Assembly: GCF_000720425.1 (NCBI RefSeq) | Contig: NZ_JOAJ01000001.1 | Location: forward strand, 434,001 to 498,000 | Source: Nocardia rhamnosiphila NBRC 108938 | GTDB lineage: Bacteria > Actinomycetota > Actinomycetes > Mycobacteriales > Mycobacteriaceae | DNA length: 64,000 bases | Direction: 5' to 3' | Shown here: positions 35,219 to 43,197 of the stretch, piece after piece | Numbering within the stretch: the stretch's first letter is position 1 | Layout: each line of letters begins with the position of its first letter | Notes under the pieces: generated by a model | Told to the model about the DNA's origin: nothing | Database searches by the model: none | Seen by the model: only the letters and a program-made list of their open reading frames with translations | Position numbers and translations under genes: made by a program

Positions 35219-35267
35219 TTAACTAAGTTAAATTGCGATGCCGACCACTGTCCCTGAACTTTGTTAA
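35219..35267. promoter_or_regulatory. Two TetR operator-like palindromes between MDR and TetR genes
   Basis: TTAACTAAGTTAA at 35219-35231 (perfect, arms TTAAC/GTTAA) and TGAACTTTGTTAA at 35255-35267 (one mismatch), centres 36 bp apart, in the 69-bp gap between divergent starts. The first site covers the MDR ribosome binding region, the second ends just before the TetR start. AT-rich palindromes stand out strongly in this GC-rich context. Confidence 0.75.
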
Positions 35268-35277
35268 GGTGTCAACC

Positions 35278-35913
35278 GTGGCCAAGGGAATCACCCGGGA
35301 GCAGATCGTGGCGGCGGCCCTCGAACTGCTCAACGAACACGGCATGGACGCCCTCACCGTCCGTGCGCTCGCGTCCCGGCTCGAGGTGAAGGCCCCCGCC
35401 CTGTACTGGCACGTCCGCAACAAACAGGAACTGCTCGACGAGATGGCCACCTTCGTCATGCGCCGCGTCACCGACGCCCTCGCGGCGATCCCGCCCGGCG
35501 GCGAATGGCGTGACGCCATAGCCGCCTACGCCCGCGTCCTGCGGTCGGAGTACCTGCTGCACCGGGACGGGGCGCGTATCTTCAGCGGTACGCGTATCGC
35601 CGACCCCGCGGTCGTGAAAGCGAAAGAACCCTGGCTCGAGCGATTGACCGCGACCGGGTTCTCACTGACCGAAGCAGACGACACCCTCGATCTGGTCACC
35701 GCCTTCGTGGTCGGCTTCGTCATCGAGGAGCAGGAGCGCGGTCGGTCGACCGGCAGCGACCCCGCGCGATACTCGCTCGCCGGACGTGACGCCTGGCTCG
35801 GCGAGGGCGCCGAACTCGTGAAAGCCGCCGGGCATCTCCGCGACGACGGCGACCGGAGGTTCGAACGGCAGCTCGGCGTTCTCCTCGACGGGCTCGCGGC
35901 CCGGCTGCGCTGA
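35278..35913 (+). CDS. TetR family regulator (TetR_C_1 type)
   Basis: 211 residues from the GTG at 35278, which yields AKGITREQIVAAALELLNEHGMDALTVRALASRLEVKAPALYWHVRNKQELLDEMATFVMRR, the helix-turn-helix of TetR/ActII-like repressors with the KAPALYWHVRNKQEL block. The C-terminal domain (~75-205) is the TetR_C_1 type seen in tetracycline- and antibiotic-responsive repressors (VLRSEYLLHRDGARIFSGTR; VTAFVVGFVIEEQERG). AAGG lies 9 nt upstream. It very likely represses the divergent MDR gene and itself through the palindromes at 35219-35267. Confidence 0.92.
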   Translation: MAKGITREQIVAAALELLNEHGMDALTVRALASRLEVKAPALYWHVRNKQELLDEMATFVMRRVTDALAAIPPGGEWRDAIAAYARVLRSEYLLHRDGARIFSGTRIADPAVVKAKEPWLERLTATGFSLTEADDTLDLVTAFVVGFVIEEQERGRSTGSDPARYSLAGRDAWLGEGAELVKAAGHLRDDGDRRFERQLGVLLDGLAARLR

Positions 35914-35929
35914 CGGCTCGGGAAGTGCA

Positions 35930-35969
35930 CCGGCCCATGGCGACAGGCGCGACGATCGCCATGGGCCGG
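35930..35969. terminator. Bidirectional terminator between TetR and CHAT genes
   Basis: Perfect 14-bp arms CCGGCCCATGGCGA (35930-35943) and TCGCCATGGGCCGG (35956-35969) with a 12-nt loop, between two convergent stop codons. Confidence 0.72.
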
Positions 35970-36013
35970 CCCCATCCGACGACTGCGGGTCGACCGGTTT
36001 TCGCCGGGACGGG

Positions 36014-39000
36014 TCACGCTCCGGTGTGGAGGTGAGCGGCCCACAGCGAGGGGGTGGCGGGAAAGGTGTCGCGCGCCGCCCGGACAGCGTGGTGCAGTGC
36101 GTGGGGCGCGCGGCCGATATCGACCACCGTCGAATCGGGCGCGGTACGCAAGGCCGTGTAGAAGTCGTCGGCGATGCGGATCGCGATATCGTCGTCGATT
36201 GTCCACAGAGTGCCGATGACGTGGGGATATCCGGCGAACTGGAAAGCGGATGCGAGGTGGATGGACTCGTCGACCAGTTGAGTGTCGGTGCTGAGAGCGG
36301 TATCGCAGGCAGACAGATACGCCAACCGTGCCCGGTCGAGATGGATCGGGGCGAGTGCGGCGACGGTGAGCGGCGTCGTGGCGTGATCGTGTAACAGCAG
36401 CCGACTGCGTGAGGGGTCGTCGGGGTCGGTGGCTCCATGGCAGGCGAAGTGCACGATGGCGCGTTCCGGCAGCAGATGCAGCACGGTGTCCGTTGTCGGA
36501 AGCGTATGTTCGGCACTCGGACTCGCCGGGGCTCGGAGGTCGTTCACCTCGTCGGGCTCGGTGAGGACGGTGGACCCCGGCAGATGCGTGGCGACCAGAT
36601 GGGCCTCGTCGAGCACGTAGTGCAGCCGCCCGTCGATCCCCGGAGTTGTCGGCATGGCCACGACGAGGGCCTGCCCGGGCGTGTCCGGGTCTATGGTGGA
36701 CGAGTGCCGGCGTCGCGCGTATTCCAGAGCGGCGACGGTGGGCGTATAGGAAGAGATGACGCGGTCCATCACCGTCGCTGCGTCGGACCGGGACGGGTGA
36801 GTGTGATAGCCGGCCGCGTGGATCGGCAGTTGGCCCAGCAGTCCGCCCGGCGCCCACCACACCCGCGGTCCGGACCGGTCGGGCCCGATCGGCCGATGAA
36901 AGCCCAGCGCCTCGAGCACTGGACCGGTTGCGTTGTCCCACAGCCATTCCAGGGTGGCACTCAATTGTCGTTGAGCGGCTTGCCGTTCGGATCCCGTGAC
37001 GCCGTGCGCGGCGGTATTCAGCGCCTCGCGGAAGGCGCGGGTTCGATCGCACACCGCCTCCACGGACAGGGCGGGCAGCGGCAGGCAGGAGATTCCGTCG
37101 GCGGTGAGCAGAAGCGCGTCGCTACCGTACCGGCCGATGCTGAAGGCCACCACCGGCCCGTGGCCGGCCTGCGCGACCAGTTGCCCGGTCGACGGTGGCA
37201 GGGCGAAGGTGTCGAATCCGGGTTGCGTCCGGATACGGGTGAGTACCTCCTCGAACTCACGCGCCAGCCGGTGCCGATCCGGAGCCCGGTCGGCGGAACC
37301 GCCCGGAAAGCGGCCGGCGCCGGATCGATTGAGCTGTTCACGCAACCGGACGAAGTCACCACCGAGGTCCGGATGCCGGTCCATGAGCTCGGTGGTATCC
37401 GCGCGGACCTGGACCGTTCGGTTCAGCAGTACGGCCCGGCCGGCCTCGAGCAAGCGCAGCGCCAGATCCGCCCGGTCGTTCTCGGGTACAGCCGGATTCC
37501 GGAGCGCCAGTGCCGCGGCGTCGGCGGCGAATCCGCCCCACCGGCCGATGGCGTACTGCTGGTCGGACCGTTCCAACTGCCGTGGCGCGATCTCGGGAAG
37601 CAGTCGGATCGCGTGCTCGATCAACTCGGCCGCACGGTCCGGCTGCGTGGCCGCGACCAGGTCGGCGGCCGCGCGGGCCGCCAGCATCCGGGTCGCCGGC
37701 GGTGCCACAGTGGACCGCTGCGCGTCCAGAAATGCTGCGGTGGCCTCATCACGGTCGCGCGTGGTGTCCGTTAGCCAGAACCGCATCATCAGTGCGGCCC
37801 CGAACCTGATCAGCCGTTGGGCGTGCGCGGGGTGATCGGCGGGTGTGATATCCGCGGCCCGCCGGAGCATATCGATGGCCTCGACGAGATCTGCCGGAGT
37901 GCCCGTCCGGTCGAAGCGAGTCCGGATGGTGAGCCCGAGGTTGCTCAGCATGGCCGGCAGGTCGGGGTGATCGGCGGGTGTCGCGGCGACGGCCTGCCGG
38001 AACATATCGATCGCCGCATCCAGATCGGCTGTTTCGGTCGTCTGCTCGAATCGGTCCGACAGGGCGTTTCCGAGATTCATCAGCAGCAGGTTCATTGTGC
38101 GGTAGCCGGTCGGGGCCGAGTCCACCGCGGCGCGCAACCTGGTGATGGCCTCGTCCAGGTCCGGTCGTGTTCCCGTGCGCTGGTATCGATGCCGCAGCGC
38201 CGTCCCCAGCGTCGTGAGCCTGCCGGCTCGGGTGCTGCTGTCTCCCGCTGTGCCGGTGACAGCTCGTCGAGCCATCCGGATGGCTTCGTCCAGATCCGTC
38301 ATGGAACCGGTTCGATCGAACCGATCGATCAGCGCCCGGCCGAGGCTGCTCGTCCGGTCGGGGTAATCGGGATCCTCCGCGAGCGTGGCCGTGACCGCTT
38401 CCCGGCCGATTCGGATCGCCTCGTCCAGATCCGCCGGATTCCCGGTGCGCTCGAAGTGGATGCGCAGTGTGAATCCCAGACCGAACAGGTTCCGGCCACG
38501 ATCGGGATGACCGGCCGGGGTCGCTGCCACTGCCTGTCGTCCCGCGTCGACCGCCTCGTCCAGATCCGATAACGTCCCGGCCCGTTCGAACCGGCCCAGC
38601 AGCGCCCCCCGGAGGGTGTTCATGGAGTCGGCGCGGCCCGGATCGCCGGTAGGGGTCCCGGTCACCGCCTGTCGCACGAGCCGAATGGCTTCATCGGCAT
38701 CGGCCCGTTCGCCGGTCCGCTCGAAGCGGGACCCCACGCTCTGGCCCAGGACATGCCGGATCTCGGTCCGCAGACTGTCGGGAAGCGTTGCGGGCATGGC
38801 GGACATGGTCTGCTCGCCGAGCCGGATGGTCTCGTCCAGATCGGCCGCCATCCCCGTCCGCGCGTACCTGTCCGCGTGCGCCGCGGCAAGGTGTACCAGC
38901 CGCACGCAGAGCAGCGGATCGTCCGCGGCCGTCGCCGCCACCGTCCGGTGTCCCAGCGCGATCGCTTCGTCGAGGTCGGCGAGTTGCCCGGTTCGCTCGA

Positions 39001-39547
39001 ATCGGCCCAGTAGCACAGCACCGAGCCTGTCGGTCCTGTCGGCGAGATCCGGATCGCCGTCGACTGTGCGGGCGACCGCTTCCCGCAACAGCAGGACCGC
39101 GTCGTCCAGGTCGGTAGGGTCTCCCGAGTTCTCGAACCGGGTATGCAAACTGCTCCCCACGGCTACCAGCAGGACGGCACGGAAGGGGAGATCCGCCGGG
39201 ACGACATCCAGTGTCCGGCGACCGAGCAGGATGGCCTCGTCCAGATCGGCTGCCGCATTCGTCCGGCCGAACCGGAATACCAGCGCCCTGGCCAGGTGGT
39301 ATCGAGCGCCGGGATATGCGGGGTGGCCGACCGGGGTGGCGGCGACGAGCTGTCGGCCCATGCGGATCGCGTCGTCCAGTTCGGCGACGGACTTCGCTCG
39401 ATTCAGACGTCTTCGGAAGGCGTCCAATGGGCCGAACGGGCCGATTCGGGCGACGGTGGCCAGCGCACCCAGCTGCTGCCAGAGACCCTTGGCGGTGGTG
39501 AAGAAGCCGGATCCGCCGGTGCCGCCCTCGCGCTCACGATCTGTCAT
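36014..39547 (-). CDS. TPR-CHAT caspase-like protease
   Basis: 1177 residues. Residues ~54-610 are about thirteen tandem helical TPR-like repeats of ~45 residues, each with a RFERTGxxADLDEAIxLxRQAVAATPxxHPDR core. Residues ~640-1177 are the CHAT protease domain: VVAFSIGRYGSDALLL, WWAPGGLLGQLPIHAAGYH, then catalytic His1037 in VHFACHGATDPDDPSRSRLLLHD and Cys1081 in LAYLSACDTALSTDTQLVDESIHLASAFQFAGYPHVIGTLW. No membrane helix or signal peptide. It is divergent (67-bp gap) from a two-gene operon for a small Cys-rich protein and a membrane protein. CHAT proteases act in bacterial conflict systems and controlled cell death, where repeats sense a trigger and the protease cleaves a partner; that role here is an inference. 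Confidence 0.92.
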   Translation of the reverse strand: MTDREREGGTGGSGFFTTAKGLWQQLGALATVARIGPFGPLDAFRRRLNRAKSVAELDDAIRMGRQLVAATPVGHPAYPGARYHLARALVFRFGRTNAAADLDEAILLGRRTLDVVPADLPFRAVLLVAVGSSLHTRFENSGDPTDLDDAVLLLREAVARTVDGDPDLADRTDRLGAVLLGRFERTGQLADLDEAIALGHRTVAATAADDPLLCVRLVHLAAAHADRYARTGMAADLDETIRLGEQTMSAMPATLPDSLRTEIRHVLGQSVGSRFERTGERADADEAIRLVRQAVTGTPTGDPGRADSMNTLRGALLGRFERAGTLSDLDEAVDAGRQAVAATPAGHPDRGRNLFGLGFTLRIHFERTGNPADLDEAIRIGREAVTATLAEDPDYPDRTSSLGRALIDRFDRTGSMTDLDEAIRMARRAVTGTAGDSSTRAGRLTTLGTALRHRYQRTGTRPDLDEAITRLRAAVDSAPTGYRTMNLLLMNLGNALSDRFEQTTETADLDAAIDMFRQAVAATPADHPDLPAMLSNLGLTIRTRFDRTGTPADLVEAIDMLRRAADITPADHPAHAQRLIRFGAALMMRFWLTDTTRDRDEATAAFLDAQRSTVAPPATRMLAARAAADLVAATQPDRAAELIEHAIRLLPEIAPRQLERSDQQYAIGRWGGFAADAAALALRNPAVPENDRADLALRLLEAGRAVLLNRTVQVRADTTELMDRHPDLGGDFVRLREQLNRSGAGRFPGGSADRAPDRHRLAREFEEVLTRIRTQPGFDTFALPPSTGQLVAQAGHGPVVAFSIGRYGSDALLLTADGISCLPLPALSVEAVCDRTRAFREALNTAAHGVTGSERQAAQRQLSATLEWLWDNATGPVLEALGFHRPIGPDRSGPRVWWAPGGLLGQLPIHAAGYHTHPSRSDAATVMDRVISSYTPTVAALEYARRRHSSTIDPDTPGQALVVAMPTTPGIDGRLHYVLDEAHLVATHLPGSTVLTEPDEVNDLRAPASPSAEHTLPTTDTVLHLLPERAIVHFACHGATDPDDPSRSRLLLHDHATTPLTVAALAPIHLDRARLAYLSACDTALSTDTQLVDESIHLASAFQFAGYPHVIGTLWTIDDDIAIRIADDFYTALRTAPDSTVVDIGRAPHALHHAVRAARDTFPATPSLWAAHLHTGA
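37718..39388 (-). repeat. Tandem TPR-like coding repeats within the CHAT gene
   Basis: About thirteen consecutive repeats of roughly 135-145 bp encode the ADLDEAI-containing helical pairs. They are diverged at DNA level but recurrent strings (for example gcctcgtccagatcggc on the + strand) repeat many times, making this segment prone to recombination and to assembly error. Confidence 0.8.
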
Positions 39548-39614
39548 ACCGCCCTCCCCGGATGAGTACCGACGCTAGTCACCCGACGGCCTGAAGCACA
39601 ACGTTTTCGACGAT

Positions 39615-40082
39615 ATGATCGAACTGCCGCGCTGCACCGCCGAGGCCGTGAGCGTGGCGTCTGCCGGATTGCTCGTCGTCCCAGGGGGTTGTTTGCTGCC
39701 GTCGTCACAAGATGCCGGGCGGATCGCCGCCGGATTGGCTTATCTGTGTGAGCATCTGGAGGATATTCGTAGCGTGCTCGGCGATGACGGGGCCGATCAC
39801 GGAACGCCGCTCAACCGTCTGCTCGCCGTCGTGCACTCGGACGGCGTCACCGATTTGGGTGTCGCGCTCGATGCCGTCCACACCGCACTACAGGCCGGCG
39901 GCGACGCGCGCGGGCTGTACGGACATCACCGCGCCGCCACACCGATCGGTGTGCACCACCTCGAGATCGTCTACCGCTGTCCGCTCGCACGGTGCACGGG
40001 CCGTACCGCCGCCGAGGTCCACGACGACCCGCCACGATGCGCCCTCACCGAGCGGGAGCTCTTGCGAGAGCGACTTTCCTGA
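39615..40082 (+). CDS. Small protein with C-terminal Cys motif, CHAT partner
   Basis: 155 residues from ATG; unrecognised as a named family. The first ~120 residues are predicted mixed alpha/beta without a signal peptide (LLVVPGGCLLPSSQDAGRIAAGLAYLCEHLEDIRSVLGDDG). The C-terminal ~40 residues read VYRCPLARCTGRTAAEVHDDPPRCALTERELLRERL: a CPxxxC pair and a PPxC, resembling the zinc-ribbon-like tails of small actinobacterial proteins encoded beside NTPase or CHAT conflict genes (resemblance judged by eye). The stop is immediately followed by the ATG of the membrane-protein gene (TGAATG), so the two are translationally coupled, and the CHAT gene is divergent. It may be an adaptor or a protease substrate. 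Confidence 0.7.
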   Translation: MIELPRCTAEAVSVASAGLLVVPGGCLLPSSQDAGRIAAGLAYLCEHLEDIRSVLGDDGADHGTPLNRLLAVVHSDGVTDLGVALDAVHTALQAGGDARGLYGHHRAATPIGVHHLEIVYRCPLARCTGRTAAEVHDDPPRCALTERELLRERLS

Positions 40083-41012
40083 ATGGGCGGATTGTGGGGC
40101 GAACTGACGAAGAAGCTCGCCGAGAAATGGCTGTCGCTGCTGGTTCTGCCCGGTGCCCTCTATCTCGCGGTCGCCGGTGCCGCATTCGTTCTCGGACACG
40201 GTCATGCGCTGGATGTGGGACTGCTCGCACGCACGATCACCTCCCATGCCGAAAACCCGGCATTCACCGCCCCGGGCGCGGGAATCATGCTTCTGCCGGC
40301 GATCTCGGCCGGTGCGGCCGCGGTCGGGCTCGTCGCCCAGGCCGCCGGAACCCTTACCGAACACATCGCGCTGGCCACGGAGTGGGCCGCCTGGCCGTGG
40401 CCGGCCCGGCATCCGGCGCGATGGTCGATGGGTCGGCGAAAACGTCGCTGGGACACCGCCGAGGCCGTCTACCACCGGGAGCTCCGGAAGACGCTGGCTC
40501 CCGACCCCGCGGACCGGCCGGATTCCGCGCTCCGGCATCGCGCGGCCCGCACCCGGAACCGGATCTCGGTGGAGCGGCCGGAACGGCCCACCTGGAGCGG
40601 TGATCGAGTACATGCCGCGGCTGTGCGCCTCGACCGCGACCACCACCTCGACCTCGCCACCGTATGGCCGTCGGTGTGGCTGATCCTTCCGGATCCCACC
40701 CGCGATCAGATCGGGGAGGCGCGAACCGCTTTGGCGCGGGCGACCACGCTGCTCGCCTGGTCGGTCCTGTATTCGGTCCTGACGGTCTGGTGGTGGCCCG
40801 CCGCCCTGATCGGTGTCGTCACCGCGGCAACGGCCCGGTATCGAATCCGCACCGCAACCGATGCCTACGCCACTCTCCTGGAAACCGCGAGCCGGTTGCA
40901 CGCCGTTTCTCTCGCCACCCAACTCGGTATCGAGCACGCGGGCCCGCTCACGCCGCAACTCGGTCGCCTGCTCACCCGCCACCTCGGCAGCCCGCGTCCG
41001 TCCACCGATTGA
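40083..41012 (+). CDS. Membrane protein of the CHAT locus
   Basis: 309 residues, start ATG directly after the preceding stop. Two hydrophobic segments lie near the N-terminus (LSLLVLPGALYLAVAGAAFVLG and GIMLLPAISAGAAAVGLVAQAAG) and a pair near residues 222-260 (TLLAWSVLYSVLTVWWWPAALIGVVTAATARY), with a basic cytosolic loop between (SMGRRKRRWDTAEAVYHRELRKTLAPDPADRPDSALRHRAARTRNRISVERP). No known domain recognised. As the coupled partner of a Cys-rich protein beside a CHAT protease, it could be a membrane effector released or activated by proteolysis; this is inference from layout only. Confidence 0.75.
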   Translation: MGGLWGELTKKLAEKWLSLLVLPGALYLAVAGAAFVLGHGHALDVGLLARTITSHAENPAFTAPGAGIMLLPAISAGAAAVGLVAQAAGTLTEHIALATEWAAWPWPARHPARWSMGRRKRRWDTAEAVYHRELRKTLAPDPADRPDSALRHRAARTRNRISVERPERPTWSGDRVHAAAVRLDRDHHLDLATVWPSVWLILPDPTRDQIGEARTALARATTLLAWSVLYSVLTVWWWPAALIGVVTAATARYRIRTATDAYATLLETASRLHAVSLATQLGIEHAGPLTPQLGRLLTRHLGSPRPSTD

Positions 41013-41193
41013 GCGAACCGGCATCAGCCTCTGGCGTGCATTGCTTTGTAGTGCCCCCCGCGTCCGAGCGCATCGGTCGCGCCGGCGCCCACCCGAAGTG
41101 TGAGCAGTTCCGCAGCCCGGCCGGGCCGACTCGGAGGCACCATGTGGGGATGGGTGGTTATCGAAAGGCAGCACCACGAATCCCGGTTCCGTT

Positions 41194-41849
41194 CTAGTCG
41201 ATCAGGTAGAACAGACCCCATCCGTGCTGCTGGGACCGGATGAGTATTTCTCCCCAGTCCCGCAGCAGTCTCACGGCGCTGTCGAAATCCGGGAGCCAGG
41301 TGTCTTCGTCGAGTTGGGCGGTGACCGCCGGTCGCAGGTCTTCGATCCGGTCACGGCTGTGGCGCCAGAGTTGCGCCAGTTCGGCGACTTCGGCCGGCGG
41401 AAAACCGTAGATGCCTGTGGTGCTGCCGGGCCCCATGGCGGCCAGTTCGTCGCTTCCCTCGTCGGGGAGGAGGCGGCTGAGCCACGCGCCCAACGGCGCC
41501 AGTGTCTCCTTCGGTGCGTCGGCACGCTGGGCGGTGTGTTCCACCAGGTCCCGCAAGTAGAAGTGGGGTTTGTACGAACCGCCGGCGCCGATCCCACGAA
41601 ATACGCCTCTGGCGTACCACCGATCAACGATGGTCGGCCACCAGAGCACTCCGTCTTCGACGAGGTCGATCCGCGGAGCAAAACGGATTCGGGTTCGACC
41701 GCTACGGGCAGGTGGTGGTGAGAATTGGGGGAGTCGTAGGAATTGGGGAAGGGGAACAACAGGTCCCACATCTCGTCCGCACCCGATCGCTGCAGCGTTT
41801 CGGTCAGGCGCGCCCAATCGGCGACACCTACCCAGATATTCACGCCCAC
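41194..41849 (-). pseudogene. Frameshifted hypothetical gene (DUF1877-like layout)
   Basis: Two overlapping frames on the minus strand join into one protein. From the GTG at 41849: MGVNIWVGVADWARLTETLQRSGADEMWDLLFPFPNSYDSP; then, after a shift near the CCCCC run at about 41727-41733, the second frame continues SGRTRIRFAPRIDLVEDGVLWWPTIVDRWYARGVFRGIGAGGSYKPHFYLRDLVEHTAQRADAPKETLAPLGAWLSRLL and ends DFDSAVRLLRDWGEILIRSQQHGWGLFYLID. Neither half alone is complete. Either a real one-base indel or a sequencing error in a homopolymer. The family is a cytosolic protein of unknown function common in actinobacterial accessory DNA. Confidence 0.65.
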
Positions 41850-42053
41850 GCCCCTATCCTCGCCGCGTGGGGGCCGGCCTGCCACCGAATGGTCTTCCGA
41901 TCCCCTCTGGACACCTGTTACTGCGGACCGTGGAGTGGAGCACCATTCGGTGGCGCCCGCCTCCACGGGGACGTCGACAGGGAAGTCCCCGGCGAGTCGA
42001 CAAGACGGCCCTCCGACCGACTGTGATTGCTTCGGTCCACTGAGCCGGATGTA

Positions 42054-42338
42054 TCACTCGCGGCGCGGGCGTAGCGCTGCGAAGAGACCGAATACGGCGA
42101 CGACCACCAGCCACAGCGTGGCTCCGAGGCCTGCGGTGACGACCGTTCCCCACAGCATGATGAACGGACCGTATTCCGCCACTCGGGCCCAGTATCCGCA
42201 GGGACCCACATCCTCCGGTATGGTCGCGCATTCGGGGTGGCCGATAGCCGCGAAGGCCAGAGTCGCGAGCATCGGAATCGCGACGGCGACGGCGAGTACG
42301 ATCGCCAAGCTGCTGACGGGGCGAGAGAGGACTGCCAC
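42054..42338 (-). CDS. Small two-helix membrane protein
   Basis: 94 residues. N-terminal hydrophobic helix (SSLAIVLAVAVAIPMLATLAFAAIG), a short external loop with two cysteines (HPECATIPEDVGPCGYW) that could form a disulphide, a second helix (WGTVVTAGLGATLWLVVVAVFGLFAAL) and a basic C-terminal end RPRRE. Unrecognised. It stands alone between the frameshifted gene and the lipid locus. Coding support is moderate: the hydrophobic pattern and codon bias are convincing but no clear ribosome binding site decides the start. Confidence 0.55.
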   Translation of the reverse strand: MAVLSRPVSSLAIVLAVAVAIPMLATLAFAAIGHPECATIPEDVGPCGYWARVAEYGPFIMLWGTVVTAGLGATLWLVVVAVFGLFAALRPRRE

Positions 42339-42513
42339 GCGGTCGGACTCTAGTACGGGGCCGAAGGTGTCACCGCATGGCGCCTATCCGAGGTACACCC
42401 GGGTAGACCCGGCAGCGCCGCGTCGGAAGGCCGGCGACACCCGGCCCGCCGGACTCGCGGTTGTGGCCGCCCTCATGGCCGTCGATTCTGCGCCGGCCCG
42501 GTGGGCCCGAGGA

Positions 42514-43197
42514 CTAGGTCAGCTCCATCAGCCCCCGGGTATCCCACGGCATCGGGCCGGTGGGGAAGCTGAACCGGACCATCCGGTGTGCAGGCGCCAC
42601 CTCGAAATGCGCCACGGCCGGCGGCAGGAACCCGCTGAGCATCTTCTCCAGCAGTGCGTTCAATCCGGACAGACGTGGTCGCAGCCGCACCTGCCAACAG
42701 TCGATCCGTCCTGCCGGGACCTCGACCGGGGCGCGCTGTTCGACCTTCGCGCTGAGCGGAATGTGTACCGAGAAGGCCAGCCAGCAGGCGAGGTTCTCCT
42801 CGGTGTGCTCGGTGAAATCGAGGCCGCGGAGCAGAGTGAGACCGGCGGCGAGCGGCATGAGGTCGGCCGGGAAGGGCGCGATCCCCCCACCGAACTGTAG
42901 ATGGGTGGTCCCCAGGAAGTTGGCTTCCTCCCTGCTCACCAGCCGGCCACCGGAACGGGTTTCGGCGCGGTAGGTGGAGGCCAGGAGGCGGCCCTCGACG
43001 CGTTGGAACCGCTGGTCCACAGTGATCGCGAATCTCCCGTTGGTGGAGGCGACCTGCACGGACGAGTGGTACTCGTCGCCGTCGTGGCCGATCGCGCTCA
43101 CGAGCTCGAGCGCGGGGGAGCCGTCCGCGACGCTCACGGTGTAGACGGACTTCTCTCCGTCCGGAATCTCCGGATCCCGGAAAATGCTGTCGATCAC
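42514..43197 (-). CDS. Unknown protein, third gene of the PKS-Pap operon
   Basis: 227 residues from a GTG that overlaps the Pap stop (GTGA), so it belongs to the lipid operon. It looks like an all-beta, lipid-carrier-like fold: alternating strands such as SVYTVSVADGSPALELVSAIG, RFAITVDQRFQRVEGRLLASTYRAETRSGGRLVSREEANFLGTTHLQFGG and ending HFEVAPAHRMVRFSFPTGPMPWDTRGLMELT, reminiscent of DUF3108-type barrels. No signal peptide, no membrane helix, no catalytic motif recognised. Position suggests a role in handling or modifying the PKS product. Confidence 0.78.
   Translation of the reverse strand: MIDSIFRDPEIPDGEKSVYTVSVADGSPALELVSAIGHDGDEYHSSVQVASTNGRFAITVDQRFQRVEGRLLASTYRAETRSGGRLVSREEANFLGTTHLQFGGGIAPFPADLMPLAAGLTLLRGLDFTEHTEENLACWLAFSVHIPLSAKVEQRAPVEVPAGRIDCWQVRLRPRLSGLNALLEKMLSGFLPPAVAHFEVAPAHRMVRFSFPTGPMPWDTRGLMELT

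Noticed and set aside
37718..39388. Possible CRISPR-like or VNTR array from recurring strings
   Set aside because: The repeats are in frame, encode TPR-like helices and are diverged; no spacers and no cas genes.
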